This document shows, piece after piece, positions 55,854-64,000 of a stretch of 64,000 bases of DNA (the stretch's first letter is position 1; each line of letters begins with the position of its first letter). The stretch lies in NCBI RefSeq assembly GCF_030505615.1, contig NZ_CP129992.1:1364001-1428000 (forward strand), given 5' to 3'. The translations under genes and the position numbers were made by a program. Under the pieces are notes generated by a model that saw nothing but the letters and a program-made list of their open reading frames with translations, did not search any database and was not told the DNA's origin. This DNA comes from Salinibaculum rarum. GTDB taxonomy: Archaea > Halobacteriota > Halobacteria > Halobacteriales > Haloarculaceae.

Positions 55854-57908
55854 CTACACCACTCGGTCGGCAAGCCCCGCGGCGAGAAGTTTCGCCGCCA
55901 ACTCCTCACCGTCGACGACGGTCACGTCGAGTTCCTCGGCACGCGTCCGGGCGCCGCCAGTGAGGGTACCCGTGGTTACCAGTGTCGCCCGGTCGGCTCC
56001 CTGGCTGCTGTCCCGGGTCGTCGCACACTGCCGGACGACCGTCGGACCGACTGGCTCCCCGTCGGGCCGGTGGACGGTCCACAACAGCAGTCGCTCGTCT
56101 TCGCCATCCCGCTCCCGCATGGCGAGGATGTCGTACACCGTCTCTGTCGCCGCGGAGAAGACGGTCGTCGACCAGCCATCCTCCGCCCAGAGCGTTGCGA
56201 CCAGTTCGGTCAGTGTCTCCTCGTCTCTGTCCGCGAGTCCCTCTCGGATAGTCGCTGGCGTGGCGTCTGTCGCCGGCTGGGTCGGCTCCTCGTCGCCGGC
56301 TGTCGGTTCGACGTACGACGTGCGGTTTACGACCGGCTCGGGGGTGCGTTCTGGCGCTGTCCGTTCGCTCGCTGTTGGGTCTTCGACGGTGTCCTCACTT
56401 TCCGGGGCGTCGCCGTGGCGACGGATGGCCGGCGTGGCGTTGTCAGCCTCGCTCACCTGGTCTGACGGCTGGCTCGCCGCCGCCCCTGTGTCGGCGGGCT
56501 CTCCGGTATCGACCGCTCGGATGGCTGGCTTGCGCTGGTCCGGCCCGTCCAGGTGGTCTGCGACGGCTGCGACCGAGAGCGTCGTCTCGTCGGGGTCTAT
56601 CGATGGGACAGTCCCGCCGTGCTGGCGTTTCTCGAGTGCGTCCAGGTGGGCCTCGATGTCACCGGTCCGTTCTGGCGCGAGTTCGTCGGCGATTTCTCGC
56701 GCCCGCTCGAAGTGGTCTCTGGCCTGTTCGTAGGCCTGTTTTGCCGCCGGCCGTCGGTCGTTTCTCGCGATTCTGTCGCCCGCAGCGACCCACTTTTCGC
56801 CCGCCTCGATGCGTGCCTCGATTGCGTTGGTGGTGGCCTCGCTGGCCCGTTCTCTGGCACGTTCGCGCTCGATGAGAAATCCGCGCTCTCGCTCGCCCCA
56901 GTCGAGCGTGACGGCCTCCCGGTAACAGGCCAGTGCTGTCTCCCATTCGGTGGCGGCCTCGTCGGGGTCTTCGGCCTCCAGGGCGGCCGTCCGGGCGGCC
57001 TCCGCGTCGGCCGTCGGCGCGACCCGTAGCACTTCCTGCTCTTTGATTAGGCCCTTCAGCCGCGACTGCAACGTCTCGTCTGCGGGCTCGGTCCCTGCCG
57101 TTTCGAGCGCGCGCTCGTACTCTGTGGCTCCCTGTCGGTACTCCGCTGCAGCCCGCTCGAAGTCGTGGTCTGTCTTCCAGGCCTCCTGTGCGGCGGCGTG
57201 GTGGCGTGCGCCCTTCGCCGCGGCAATCTCCCGTTTCAGCCGCTGGTAGCTATCGAGCAGGTCGCTGAGTCGCGATTCGAGCATCTCGGCTGCACCCTCA
57301 CCGACCGACGAAATCCGCTCGCGCGCGACCGAGACGTGTTGCGGGACGTCCGCAAGCGAGTTTCGTGCGTCGACGAACTTGCCCGCAGCGAGCAGTTCAC
57401 GCCCCGTCTCGACGCTGTTGCTGGCCTCGTCGACGAGTCGGCTGGCGTTGGCCCAGGTCTGTGCCGTGCCGTCGACGAACGCGACCACCTCGGAGACGTC
57501 CCCCCGGCAGGCGAACCGATACTGGTCGCCGTCCACGGTTTCGAGAGTCAGCACGCTCTTGAGAAAGCCACTGCTCTCGGTCCGCGCTTCGACGATTTCG
57601 TCGTACGCGACGGCCTCGACGTGGTCGCCGCTGCTGTGTCCGATAAGAAAGAGCGCGCGGCAGTCGGTGACGATGGCGAGTGCCTGGTAGTCGCCGTCGG
57701 GGCGCTGTGTCCGCTCGTCGTCGTCCTCGGTGATTCGCACTCCCGCTTTCTTGTTCCGAAGGGCGTACTGTGGCTGTTCTGCCTCGCTCAGATGCGCCGC
57801 TGGCGGCTCCCCGGCGAGATACTGCGTCCCGAACACGCCACCCGACGTGCTGGTCACCAGTTCGTCGGTCCTGCCGTCCTCGTCTCTCAGATTTCGTATT
57901 CGGTCCAT
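55854..57908 (-). CDS. Multidomain PH-like/helical/Mrr-like protein
   Basis: 684 residues. Residues 25-140 look like a PH-like domain (YALRNKKAGVRI, YDEIVEARTESSGFLKSVLTLETVDG), then 200-420 of Ala/Glu-rich helices, a disordered linker (420-560), and a C-terminal Mrr/restriction-endonuclease-like fold (ATLWAEDGWSTTVFSA, LLWTVHRPDG, ATLVTTGTLTGGARTRAEEL). The Mrr E-x-K motif is missing, with WTVH where QCK is expected, so cleavage is unlikely. Start ATG 57908 is chosen over 58025 since the TATA (57976-57984) is between. Three genes away is nucS. Confidence 0.65.
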   Translation of the reverse strand: MDRIRNLRDEDGRTDELVTSTSGGVFGTQYLAGEPPAAHLSEAEQPQYALRNKKAGVRITEDDDERTQRPDGDYQALAIVTDCRALFLIGHSSGDHVEAVAYDEIVEARTESSGFLKSVLTLETVDGDQYRFACRGDVSEVVAFVDGTAQTWANASRLVDEASNSVETGRELLAAGKFVDARNSLADVPQHVSVARERISSVGEGAAEMLESRLSDLLDSYQRLKREIAAAKGARHHAAAQEAWKTDHDFERAAAEYRQGATEYERALETAGTEPADETLQSRLKGLIKEQEVLRVAPTADAEAARTAALEAEDPDEAATEWETALACYREAVTLDWGERERGFLIERERARERASEATTNAIEARIEAGEKWVAAGDRIARNDRRPAAKQAYEQARDHFERAREIADELAPERTGDIEAHLDALEKRQHGGTVPSIDPDETTLSVAAVADHLDGPDQRKPAIRAVDTGEPADTGAAASQPSDQVSEADNATPAIRRHGDAPESEDTVEDPTASERTAPERTPEPVVNRTSYVEPTAGDEEPTQPATDATPATIREGLADRDEETLTELVATLWAEDGWSTTVFSAATETVYDILAMRERDGEDERLLLWTVHRPDGEPVGPTVVRQCATTRDSSQGADRATLVTTGTLTGGARTRAEELDVTVVDGEELAAKLLAAGLADRVV

Positions 57909-57975
57909 GGCCCCTCGTTGGCTTGCAATCTGTTCGCTCCCAGCAGCCCTAAATACTTCGGCCATTCCGGCCGAG

Positions 57976-57984
57976 TATTTATAT
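57976..57984. promoter_or_regulatory. Symmetric TATA element between divergent genes
   Basis: TATTTATAT, AT-only on both strands, set in GC-rich sequence between the divergent PH/Mrr-like gene and the DUF6735-like gene. It would give leaders of about 46 and 27 bases. One shared element for two directions is plausible. Confidence 0.45.
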
Positions 57985-58034
57985 CCGAACCCGCGGGCAC
58001 CACGGCGTGATGGGTCTGAGACCACATCTGGTCG

Positions 58035-58574
58035 GTGAGTGCCGTGGCTGAGCGCGCGCTGCTCGCTCGCGAACGGTCCGACGGGAGCTACGCGGCCGCA
58101 ACCTCACGCTGGGGTGGCACCGACCGAACGCTGGCCGCCGTCTGCTCTGGCACACCCCCGACCGCCGTCCCCGACCACTCCTGGGAACCGCGGGGAAACT
58201 GGCCTGACTTTCTGTCGGTCGGCGCCTCGCTGGACCCACTCACGACCGAACTTCTCTATCGCGTCACCGACGACGAAACCACACCCTTCCTGTCGCTGTG
58301 GTTCGGGTTGCCGCTCGCGTCGGCGAGTGTCAATCCGGCCGTCGGCGCGCTCGTCGCCGTCGATTCGTTGCCCGACGCTCGCGGGCTCCGTCGCTGGTTT
58401 CGCCGGGTGAAAGGCAGTCTCGCCGATGCGGTGAGTGCGGGAACTGTCCCCGCAGCCACCGCCCCACTGGTCCTCGTGGCTGCCGTCACCGGTCTCACCG
58501 GTCGTGAACGCTATCTGGTGGCTCCTGACGCGGCCGAGCCTTTATATACGAACGCGGGACCAGACGGCCCGTGA
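58035..58574 (+). CDS. Uncharacterised haloarchaeal protein (DUF6735-like)
   Basis: 179 residues, start GTG 58035 (VSAVAERALLARERSDGSYA), with a possible second start at GTG 58044. The opening ALLARERSDGSYAAATSRWGG resembles the haloarchaeal DUF6735 family. A hydrophobic segment follows near residue 95. No catalytic motif visible. Function unknown. The gap 58575-58713 has an 8-base inverted repeat and a TTTTAG TATA-like element 29 bases before nucS, and nothing else I recognise. Confidence 0.6.
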   Translation: MSAVAERALLARERSDGSYAAATSRWGGTDRTLAAVCSGTPPTAVPDHSWEPRGNWPDFLSVGASLDPLTTELLYRVTDDETTPFLSLWFGLPLASASVNPAVGALVAVDSLPDARGLRRWFRRVKGSLADAVSAGTVPAATAPLVLVAAVTGLTGRERYLVAPDAAEPLYTNAGPDGP

Positions 58575-58713
58575 CCTGATAGTTGCCGCGGCGTGTTTCG
58601 CGGGAGTGTGGCACGCCACGCCGCGACCCCACTACCAACTGTGTCACCTGCTTGCCCCCTCCTTACTTCCCGCAGTAGTGGTGTTTTAGTGTCCAGACGG
58701 TCTACGCCGGGGC

Positions 58714-59451
58714 GTGACAGACGGTCCCCAGACGGTCAAGCGACCAGATCCGGCACAGGCCAAAGCGCTGGTCACCGACGGTATCGAGAGCGACGCCGTC
58801 GTGACCCTGTTTGGTCGCTGTACCGTCGATTACGACGGCCGGGCGGCCAGCACGCTCGGGCCCGGTGACAGGCTGGTCGTCCTCAAACCCGACGGGACGA
58901 CGCTGGTCCACACCGACGAGGGACAGCAGCCGGTCAACTGGCAACCGCCCGGCTGTACCCACGAGGTCCGCGTCGACGACGACCAACTCGTCCTTCGGAG
59001 CGAGCGCTCCACGCCAGCAGAGTTGCTCGTCGTCCGCTTTGACTCACTCGACCACGCGGGCGCCTTCGCCGGAACAGACCCCAGTGACCTCGACCTCGTG
59101 GGAACAGAGGCAGACCTCAAAGACCGAATTCTCGAAGACCCGACGCTCGTCGAGTCCGGATTCGAACCTCGTGCGACCGAGCGCGAGACGCCCGCCGGTG
59201 CTGTCGACATCTACGGCGAGGATGCTGACGGCAAAGCTGTCGTCGTCGAACTCAAGCGTCGGCGGGTCGGACCCGACGCAGTCGGGCAACTCACCCGCTA
59301 CGTCGACGCCCTGGAGCGGGACCTCCACGCCGAGACGGACGTGCGCGGTATCCTCGTCGCGCCGTCGGTGACCGACCGCGCCCGACGGTTGCTGGCCGAG
59401 CGTGGATTGGAGTTTGTCTCGCTCGAACCGGCCGCAGAGTCCACTCGCTGA
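58714..59451 (+). CDS. nucS: Mismatch-specific endonuclease NucS (EndoMS)
   Basis: 245-residue nuclease that cuts both strands at certain mismatches, the key enzyme of non-canonical mismatch repair in archaea and actinobacteria. The N-terminal DNA-binding half holds the LVVLKPDGTTLVHTDEG region. The C-terminal catalytic core has Asp165 (AGAVDIYG), Glu179 and Lys181 (VVVELKRRR), matching the D, E and K of Pyrococcus NucS. Start is GTG 58714. It normally works with PCNA. MutS is encoded 0.7 kb downstream on the opposite strand. Confidence 0.94.
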   Translation: MTDGPQTVKRPDPAQAKALVTDGIESDAVVTLFGRCTVDYDGRAASTLGPGDRLVVLKPDGTTLVHTDEGQQPVNWQPPGCTHEVRVDDDQLVLRSERSTPAELLVVRFDSLDHAGAFAGTDPSDLDLVGTEADLKDRILEDPTLVESGFEPRATERETPAGAVDIYGEDADGKAVVVELKRRRVGPDAVGQLTRYVDALERDLHAETDVRGILVAPSVTDRARRLLAERGLEFVSLEPAAESTR

Positions 59452-59461
59452 GGCGACCCCG

Positions 59462-60112
59462 TTATTTTCCGGTGGCCGATTCTAGCTGTGCCGCGAGCGC
59501 TGCCACCGCGTCGCCTGCCGCGTCCAGTTCCTCGGCTGTCAGTCGGGTAAACGGCACTTCGAACACCACTCGGTCGGCCTGGACCGTGAACGTTCCCGGC
59601 GTCTCGACGGCCAACAGTGCGTCTTTGACCGTTTCAGTCAGGAGCACGGAGATGTTCCCCTCCGCGCCGGTGAAGACGAACCGCTCGTCGAGGTCGTCGA
59701 CCCCGGTCGTCACTCCAGTCCTGTCCGCGAGTTCGCGGTCGACGATACGGACTGTGAACGAAGCGTCGACACCCTCGACGGCCGCGCGGACCTGGATGTG
59801 TTCGGGTGCCAGCAGACTGTCTACGTCCGTCGCTACTGTGACGGACTGTCCGCGGATTATCCGCTGGAGGTCGGCGGTGTGCCCGCTCGGCCCGGGGTCG
59901 AACGATGACGCGGCGACCATCGCCCTCCAGTGGCGACGCTCACTGAGACCGATCGCGACCAGTCCGGCTACCCAGCAGACACCGGCACCACCGACAGCAA
60001 TCACTGTCGGAACGACGTCGACTACTACGAGGGCGACGGTGACACCAGCGACGAGAACCGTCCAGATGGCCTGCAATGTCTTCGGTCTCGTGTACCGCCG
60101 CCGGTCTGTCAT
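59462..60112 (-). CDS. Two-helix membrane protein with a beta-rich domain
   Basis: 216 residues. Two membrane helices near residues 15-60 (LQAIWTVLVAGVTVALVVVD; VIAVGGAGVCWVAGLVAIGL), then a soluble domain of about 140 residues with alternate strands (SVTVATDVDSLL, DASFTVRIVDREL, GTFTVQADRVVFEVPFTRL). Start ATG 60112 is used; the frame reaches 60139. No recognised family. Lies between convergent nucS and mutS, 36 bases after mutS on the same strand. Confidence 0.6.
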   Translation of the reverse strand: MTDRRRYTRPKTLQAIWTVLVAGVTVALVVVDVVPTVIAVGGAGVCWVAGLVAIGLSERRHWRAMVAASSFDPGPSGHTADLQRIIRGQSVTVATDVDSLLAPEHIQVRAAVEGVDASFTVRIVDRELADRTGVTTGVDDLDERFVFTGAEGNISVLLTETVKDALLAVETPGTFTVQADRVVFEVPFTRLTAEELDAAGDAVAALAAQLESATGK

Positions 60113-60148
60113 TGTCGATGTCGTCGCCGCCGGGGACAAAAAGTCCCC

Positions 60149-62794
60149 CTACTCGTCTATCGACCGCTTGAGCTCGGCGAGTGTGTTCAGTGCCTCCAGT
60201 GGCGTCATCGTCGCCACGTCGGCGTCGGCGAGCGTTTCCCGAACGTCCGCTGGGGGTGCCGTCGTCGCTTCGTGTCCGTGGTCGGTGATACGCTCAGCGA
60301 CCGACTTGTCGTCGTCGTGGCCGTCCGTCCGGGCTTCGTCGGCGATCGACCGGGCCTCCGCTTCGTCGAGCAGTTCACGCGCCCGACCGACGACACTCCC
60401 GGGAACGCCAGCGGTCGAGGCAACCTCGACACCGTAGGATGCCGCTGCCGCCCCGCGTTCGACGGCGTGGTCGAACACGACCGTGCCGTCCTCGTGGTGT
60501 GTCCGGAAGTGGAGGTTGAAGACGCCGGTGAGGGCGTCGGCGACGGTCGTCAGGTCGTGGTGGTGTGTCGCAAACAGCGTCAGTGCCCCGACCTCGTCGT
60601 GGATGTGTTCAGTGACTGCCTGGGCGATAGCGAGCCCGTCGGCGGTGCTGGTCCCTCGTCCCACCTCGTCGAGCAAGACCAGCGAGTGCTCGGTCGCGTG
60701 GTCTAGGATGTCCGCGAGTTCGGTCATCTCGACCATGAACGTCGAGCGGCCGCCGGCGATGTCGTCGCTCGCGCCGACACGGGTGAACACCCGGTCGAGT
60801 AGTTCGAGTCGCGCTTCGCTCGCGGGCACGAAACTACCGGCCTGGGCGAGAATCGCAATCAGTGCCACCTGGCGCATGTAGGTCGACTTCCCGCTCATGT
60901 TGGGGCCGGTGATGACCGCAAAGCGCTCTGTGGCGTCGAGGTGGGCGTCGTTGGGGACGAACGACTCCTCGGTCCGTTCGACGACGGGGTGGCGACCGTC
61001 CTGGACGTGGAATCCGTCGACATCGGGACCATCCTCGCTTTCGGGGTCGGCAACGACCGGACGGGTGTACCCGTACTCGGCGGCCACCGTGGCAAACGAG
61101 ACCAGCACGTCCAGGTCCGCGAGTGCGTCTGCGAGGGCCTGTACGCGCTCGGATTCTTCACCGACTGTCGCACGGACATCGGTGAAGATGTCGTATTCGA
61201 GTTCGTCGGCCCGGCGCTCGGCGCTGAGGATCTCGTCTTCGCGCTCCTTGAGCGCCGGCGTGTAGTACCGTTCGGCGTTTTTGAGCGTCTGCCGGCGCTC
61301 GTAGTCGTCGGGCACGCTGTCGAGGTTGGCGTCGGTGACCTCGATGTAGTAGCCGTGGACGGAGTTGTGCCCGACTTTCAGCGATTCGATACCGGTGCGC
61401 TCGCGTTCGCTGGCCTCCAGGTCGTCTATCCACGCTTTTCCGTCGCGCTCGGTCTCCCGAAGGTCGGAAAGCCGCTCGTCGTAGGACGGCTGGACGATGT
61501 CACCCTCGGTAATCTCGCGGGCAGGGTCGGATTTGATGGCCTCACCGATGAGCGAGCGAACGTCCGCGAGCGGGTCGAGCCGGTCGGCAAGCGACTGGAG
61601 TTTCTCGCAGTCGGCGTCGATCAGTTCGTCCCGGAGGTCGGGGACCACGTCGAGCGTCTCCTTTAGCGACCGGAGGTCGCGGGCGTTCGCCCGGCCACGC
61701 GCGATGCGGGAGATAAGTCGCTCGATGTCGTAGACGTCTCGCAGTCGCTCGTGGAGCCGTTCACGAGTCTGGACTGCGCCGCGGAGTTCGCCGACAGCGT
61801 CGTGACGGGCGGCGATGCGGTCGCCTTCGACGAGCGGGCGGCGCAGCCAGTCGGTCAACTGTCGCCGGCCCAGTGCCGAGGCCGTCTCGTCGACGATGTC
61901 GACAAGCGTGACGCCCTCGCGGCCGTGGACGGCCCGGCGCTCGAACAGTTCGAGGCTCTCGAGTGCGACTGCGTCCAGTAGCATGTACTCGCGAGGGTCG
62001 TACCGCGTGAGGTGGTTCAGATACTCGAGCCGTTCGTTCTCGCCGCTCCGTGCGTACTCGGCGTACGCGAGCAGGGCACCGCAGGCCCGCACCTCGTCGT
62101 CTGTTGCCAGCAGCCGTTCGGGCGCGCCGAAGTACTCGGCGAGCGTCTCACGTGCCTGCTGTGGTCCGAAGACGCCCTCCTCGAACGGGCTGACGACACA
62201 GGAGTCAGGCAAGATGGCGGCGTCGGCGTCGGGGCCGACGATTGCCTCGGCGGGGTCGAACCGGCTCAGTTCGTCGGCGACGGTCGAGGGGTCGCGGTCG
62301 CTGGTCGCGTAGAAATCACCGGTCGATACGTCCAGGACGGCGAGTGCGTGCTCGTCTCCACTGGCGACGGCCGCGACGTAGTTGTTGTCGGCACTATCGA
62401 GCAGTTCGTCCTCGGTGAGCGTCCCTGGCGTGACGATGCGGGTGACTGCGCGGTCGACGACGCCAGTGGTCTCTGCCGGGTCTTGGACCTGGTCGGCGAC
62501 GGCGACGCGATAACCGGCATCGAGCAGTCGCTCGATGTAGGATTCGGCGTTGTCGATGGGAATACCGGCCATCGCGTACTGGCCGGTCGAATCTTCGCGC
62601 TTGGTGAGCGTAATCTCACAGAGGCGCGCGACCTGCTCGGCGGCGTCACAGAACGCTTCGTAGAAGTCGCCGACCTGGAAGAGTACGAGCGCCTCGTCGT
62701 ACTGGTCACAGAGCTCGAAGTACTGGGCCATCATGGGCGTGAGGTCCTCGCGCCGCTCGGCCATCTTCGTGGGTGGACCCAGTGCCGCGTCCAT
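60149..62794 (-). CDS. mutS: DNA mismatch repair protein MutS (MutS1)
   Basis: 881-residue MutS1. The mismatch-contact motif is VGDFYEAF (Phe44 and Glu46), the connector and lever domains follow, and the ATPase has Walker [10 protein letters not shown] (about residue 628) and Walker [15 protein letters not shown]. Full-length with a C-terminal dimer tail. Recognises mismatches and would need a MutL partner. Haloarchaea are one of the few archaeal groups with MutS/MutL and NucS both. No mutL is visible in this window. Confidence 0.96.
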   Translation of the reverse strand: MDAALGPPTKMAERREDLTPMMAQYFELCDQYDEALVLFQVGDFYEAFCDAAEQVARLCEITLTKREDSTGQYAMAGIPIDNAESYIERLLDAGYRVAVADQVQDPAETTGVVDRAVTRIVTPGTLTEDELLDSADNNYVAAVASGDEHALAVLDVSTGDFYATSDRDPSTVADELSRFDPAEAIVGPDADAAILPDSCVVSPFEEGVFGPQQARETLAEYFGAPERLLATDDEVRACGALLAYAEYARSGENERLEYLNHLTRYDPREYMLLDAVALESLELFERRAVHGREGVTLVDIVDETASALGRRQLTDWLRRPLVEGDRIAARHDAVGELRGAVQTRERLHERLRDVYDIERLISRIARGRANARDLRSLKETLDVVPDLRDELIDADCEKLQSLADRLDPLADVRSLIGEAIKSDPAREITEGDIVQPSYDERLSDLRETERDGKAWIDDLEASERERTGIESLKVGHNSVHGYYIEVTDANLDSVPDDYERRQTLKNAERYYTPALKEREDEILSAERRADELEYDIFTDVRATVGEESERVQALADALADLDVLVSFATVAAEYGYTRPVVADPESEDGPDVDGFHVQDGRHPVVERTEESFVPNDAHLDATERFAVITGPNMSGKSTYMRQVALIAILAQAGSFVPASEARLELLDRVFTRVGASDDIAGGRSTFMVEMTELADILDHATEHSLVLLDEVGRGTSTADGLAIAQAVTEHIHDEVGALTLFATHHHDLTTVADALTGVFNLHFRTHHEDGTVVFDHAVERGAAAASYGVEVASTAGVPGSVVGRARELLDEAEARSIADEARTDGHDDDKSVAERITDHGHEATTAPPADVRETLADADVATMTPLEALNTLAELKRSIDE

Positions 62795-62839
62795 GGATAC
62801 CCGGCAGAGTGCCGAGGGGAAATAGCTTTCAGTTGTGGG

Positions 62840-63685
62840 TCACTCGAGGTCCGCGCCGGCAAACCGGAGATAGCCGATAGCGACGGGGACGACGACCCAC
62901 GCGGCGAGCAACAGGAAGACAAACCAGTCCTGCACGAAGAAGGCCTGGCCGCTGATGTCGGCCACCTGGGAAGACCCGCCGGCTGACTCCGCGAGCCGTG
63001 GCCGGACGAGCCTGTTGAACAGGCGACTGTACGCCTGTGACGGGGAGATGAACCGTAGCAGGTCAATAATTTCCGGGTCGAGTGTCGTATCGAATCCCAG
63101 GTCGGCGATGAAGTTGATCGCCTGCATCAGGCCGCCCCAGAGACCGGTCGCAAACAGGATGACGACGCCGACAGTGGGTGCCATCGCCCGCGTGCGCGTG
63201 GTTGACACCGACGAGATTCCGACGGCGAGACCGACGAACGCGAGTCCGAGGAGACCGGTCAGTCCCATCGTCAGCAGGAAGGAGCCGGCGGGGAACCCGT
63301 CGTACAGCAGGAGACTCGGTATCAACGCTACGACGAAGGCGACGACGACTGCCCCGAGCACGACGGCTGCACGGCCGAGGAACTTCCCGAGAACGACGTC
63401 ACGCCGGGAGGGGGGAAGGCTGAGCAGGATGTTCATCTGCCCCGATTCGCGCTCGCCGGCGATGGCGAGATACGACGCGATGACTGCGGTAAGCGGGACG
63501 AAAATGCTTGCGACGGGAGTAATAATCGTGACGACGAATTCGCCGGGGATGTTGTTGTCCAGCAGTCCCGGAACGACGGTGAGCAACAGAATCAGCGCCA
63601 GGAAGACGCCGACGACGCCCCACAGCATATACGAACGCCGGGAGTTCTCGAAGTCGTACTTGGCGACGGTGAGCGCACGGTTCAT
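62840..63685 (-). CDS. ABC-2 type transporter permease
   Basis: 281-residue membrane subunit with six helices: LWGVVGVFLALILLLTVVPGLL, TPVASIFVPLTAVIASYLAIAGERESGQM and the ISLGVSSVSTTRTRAMA-type loop GISSVSTTRTRAM. NosY/YhaP-like ABC-2 permease family. Its ATG overlaps the stop of the ATP-binding gene (63682-63684), so the two are coupled. Exported substrate cannot be told. It ends near the window edge, so any further permease lies outside. Confidence 0.85.
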   Translation of the reverse strand: MNRALTVAKYDFENSRRSYMLWGVVGVFLALILLLTVVPGLLDNNIPGEFVVTIITPVASIFVPLTAVIASYLAIAGERESGQMNILLSLPPSRRDVVLGKFLGRAAVVLGAVVVAFVVALIPSLLLYDGFPAGSFLLTMGLTGLLGLAFVGLAVGISSVSTTRTRAMAPTVGVVILFATGLWGGLMQAINFIADLGFDTTLDPEIIDLLRFISPSQAYSRLFNRLVRPRLAESAGGSSQVADISGQAFFVQDWFVFLLLAAWVVVPVAIGYLRFAGADLE

Positions 63686-64000
63686 GGTGACACCTCCGGC
63701 TGTTCTCCCTGGTTTGTGTAGGTGGCAAACAGCTCTTCCAGCGAGGCTTCGCTGGTCTCGATGTCCTCGATGCGCGCGCCGGCCTCACGGACGCGGTCGA
63801 TGACGGTAATCTTGGCACTGGGGTCGGTAATCGACGCCTGGATTGCCGTGCTCTGAGTGGTGATATTCGAGACGCCGGGGACATCGGAGAAGTCGACGGA
63901 GGGGACGGTGTCGACAGTGAGCGTGAGCGTCGACCCGGAGCCGACCTCTTCGCGAAGGCCGTCGATGGTGTCGACGGCGACCAGTTGTCCGTCCGCGAGG
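63682..64000 (-). CDS. ABC transporter ATP-binding protein, C-terminal end (partial)
   Basis: The window ends inside this gene; only the last 105 or so codons are visible. Reading back from TGA 63682-63684, the protein ends EASLEELFATYTNQGEQPEVSP, preceded by a C-terminal regulatory region (ITVIDRVREAGARIEDIETS) typical of ABC-2 export ATPases. The Walker motifs are beyond the edge. It partners the permease that follows. Confidence 0.75.
   Translation of the reverse strand, partial: LADGQLVAVDTIDGLREEVGSGSTLTLTVDTVPSVDFSDVPGVSNITTQSTAIQASITDPSAKITVIDRVREAGARIEDIETSEASLEELFATYTNQGEQPEVSP

Noticed and set aside
58588..58624. Inverted repeat GCGGCGTG/CACGCCGC
   Set aside because: The loop is 21 bases and no T-tract follows, so I did not call it a terminator.

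Overview
The window is a stretch of haloarchaeal (class Halobacteria) chromosome. The evidence is GC-rich DNA, acidic proteins, a halorhodopsin, RadA, RfcS, NMD3, a ubiquitin-like SAMP, a HemAT transducer, twin-arginine lipoprotein export, many small CxxC proteins of haloarchaeal type, and TATA boxes about 27 to 33 bases before start codons, which fits leaderless or nearly leaderless transcripts. Gene content recalls Haloarculaceae, but the genus cannot be fixed from sequence reading. I saw no tRNA, rRNA, CRISPR array, insertion sequence, prophage or replication origin. The genes look like resident chromosome.

Layout. 1-8.7 kb: rhomboid protease, a PAP2 phosphatase coupled to an orphan peptide-binding lipoprotein, uncharacterised haloarchaeal families, an NAD(P)-binding protein, an XPD-like iron-sulfur helicase and a 28-residue membrane protein. 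8.7-14.3 kb: Taw2-like tRNA modification enzyme, NMD3, RadA, a CPBP protease and an acyltransferase. 14.4-21.8 kb: a signalling block with PAS histidine kinase, double KaiC ATPase, bacteriohemerythrin, HemAT, an Nmad3-like protein and a one-domain KaiC ATPase with a partner. 21.8-27.5 kb: universal stress proteins, an FNT channel fused to two Usp-like domains, a PHP phosphoesterase, small proteins and halorhodopsin. 27.0-35.8 kb: an acetate block (Usp, ActP, DUF4212 subunit, Acs1, an integrase-like/GAF/Bat regulator, Acs2), all on the minus strand.

35.9-42.9 kb: cupin, HPP membrane protein, amidotransferase, KAS III-like enzyme, acyl-CoA ligase, an alpha/beta hydrolase that lacks its nucleophile, zinc-ribbon proteins and an AT-rich island with a tiny ORF. 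42.9-55.1 kb: housekeeping genes (alaS, rfcS, samp2, YchF GTPase, two phosphohexomutases, larB, a histone-fold protein, rpiA) mixed with small zinc proteins. 55.2-64 kb: a degenerate RAD55-like protein, a PH-like/helical/Mrr-like protein, NucS, MutS and the start of an ABC-2 export system.

How it works together. The best supported unit is acetate use: symporter plus small subunit for uptake, two AMP-forming synthetases for activation, a stress protein at the operon end, and a Bat-family regulator between the synthetases. The second is oxygen and signal sensing around hemerythrin and HemAT. The third is DNA repair: NucS and MutS, which usually represent alternative mismatch-repair routes, lie about 0.7 kb apart. 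Several genes lack expected catalytic residues (hydrolase Ser, recombinase Tyr, Mrr Lys, a RAD55 Walker A), so re-used folds are a theme here. Functions come from recognised motifs and family memory, without database searches.
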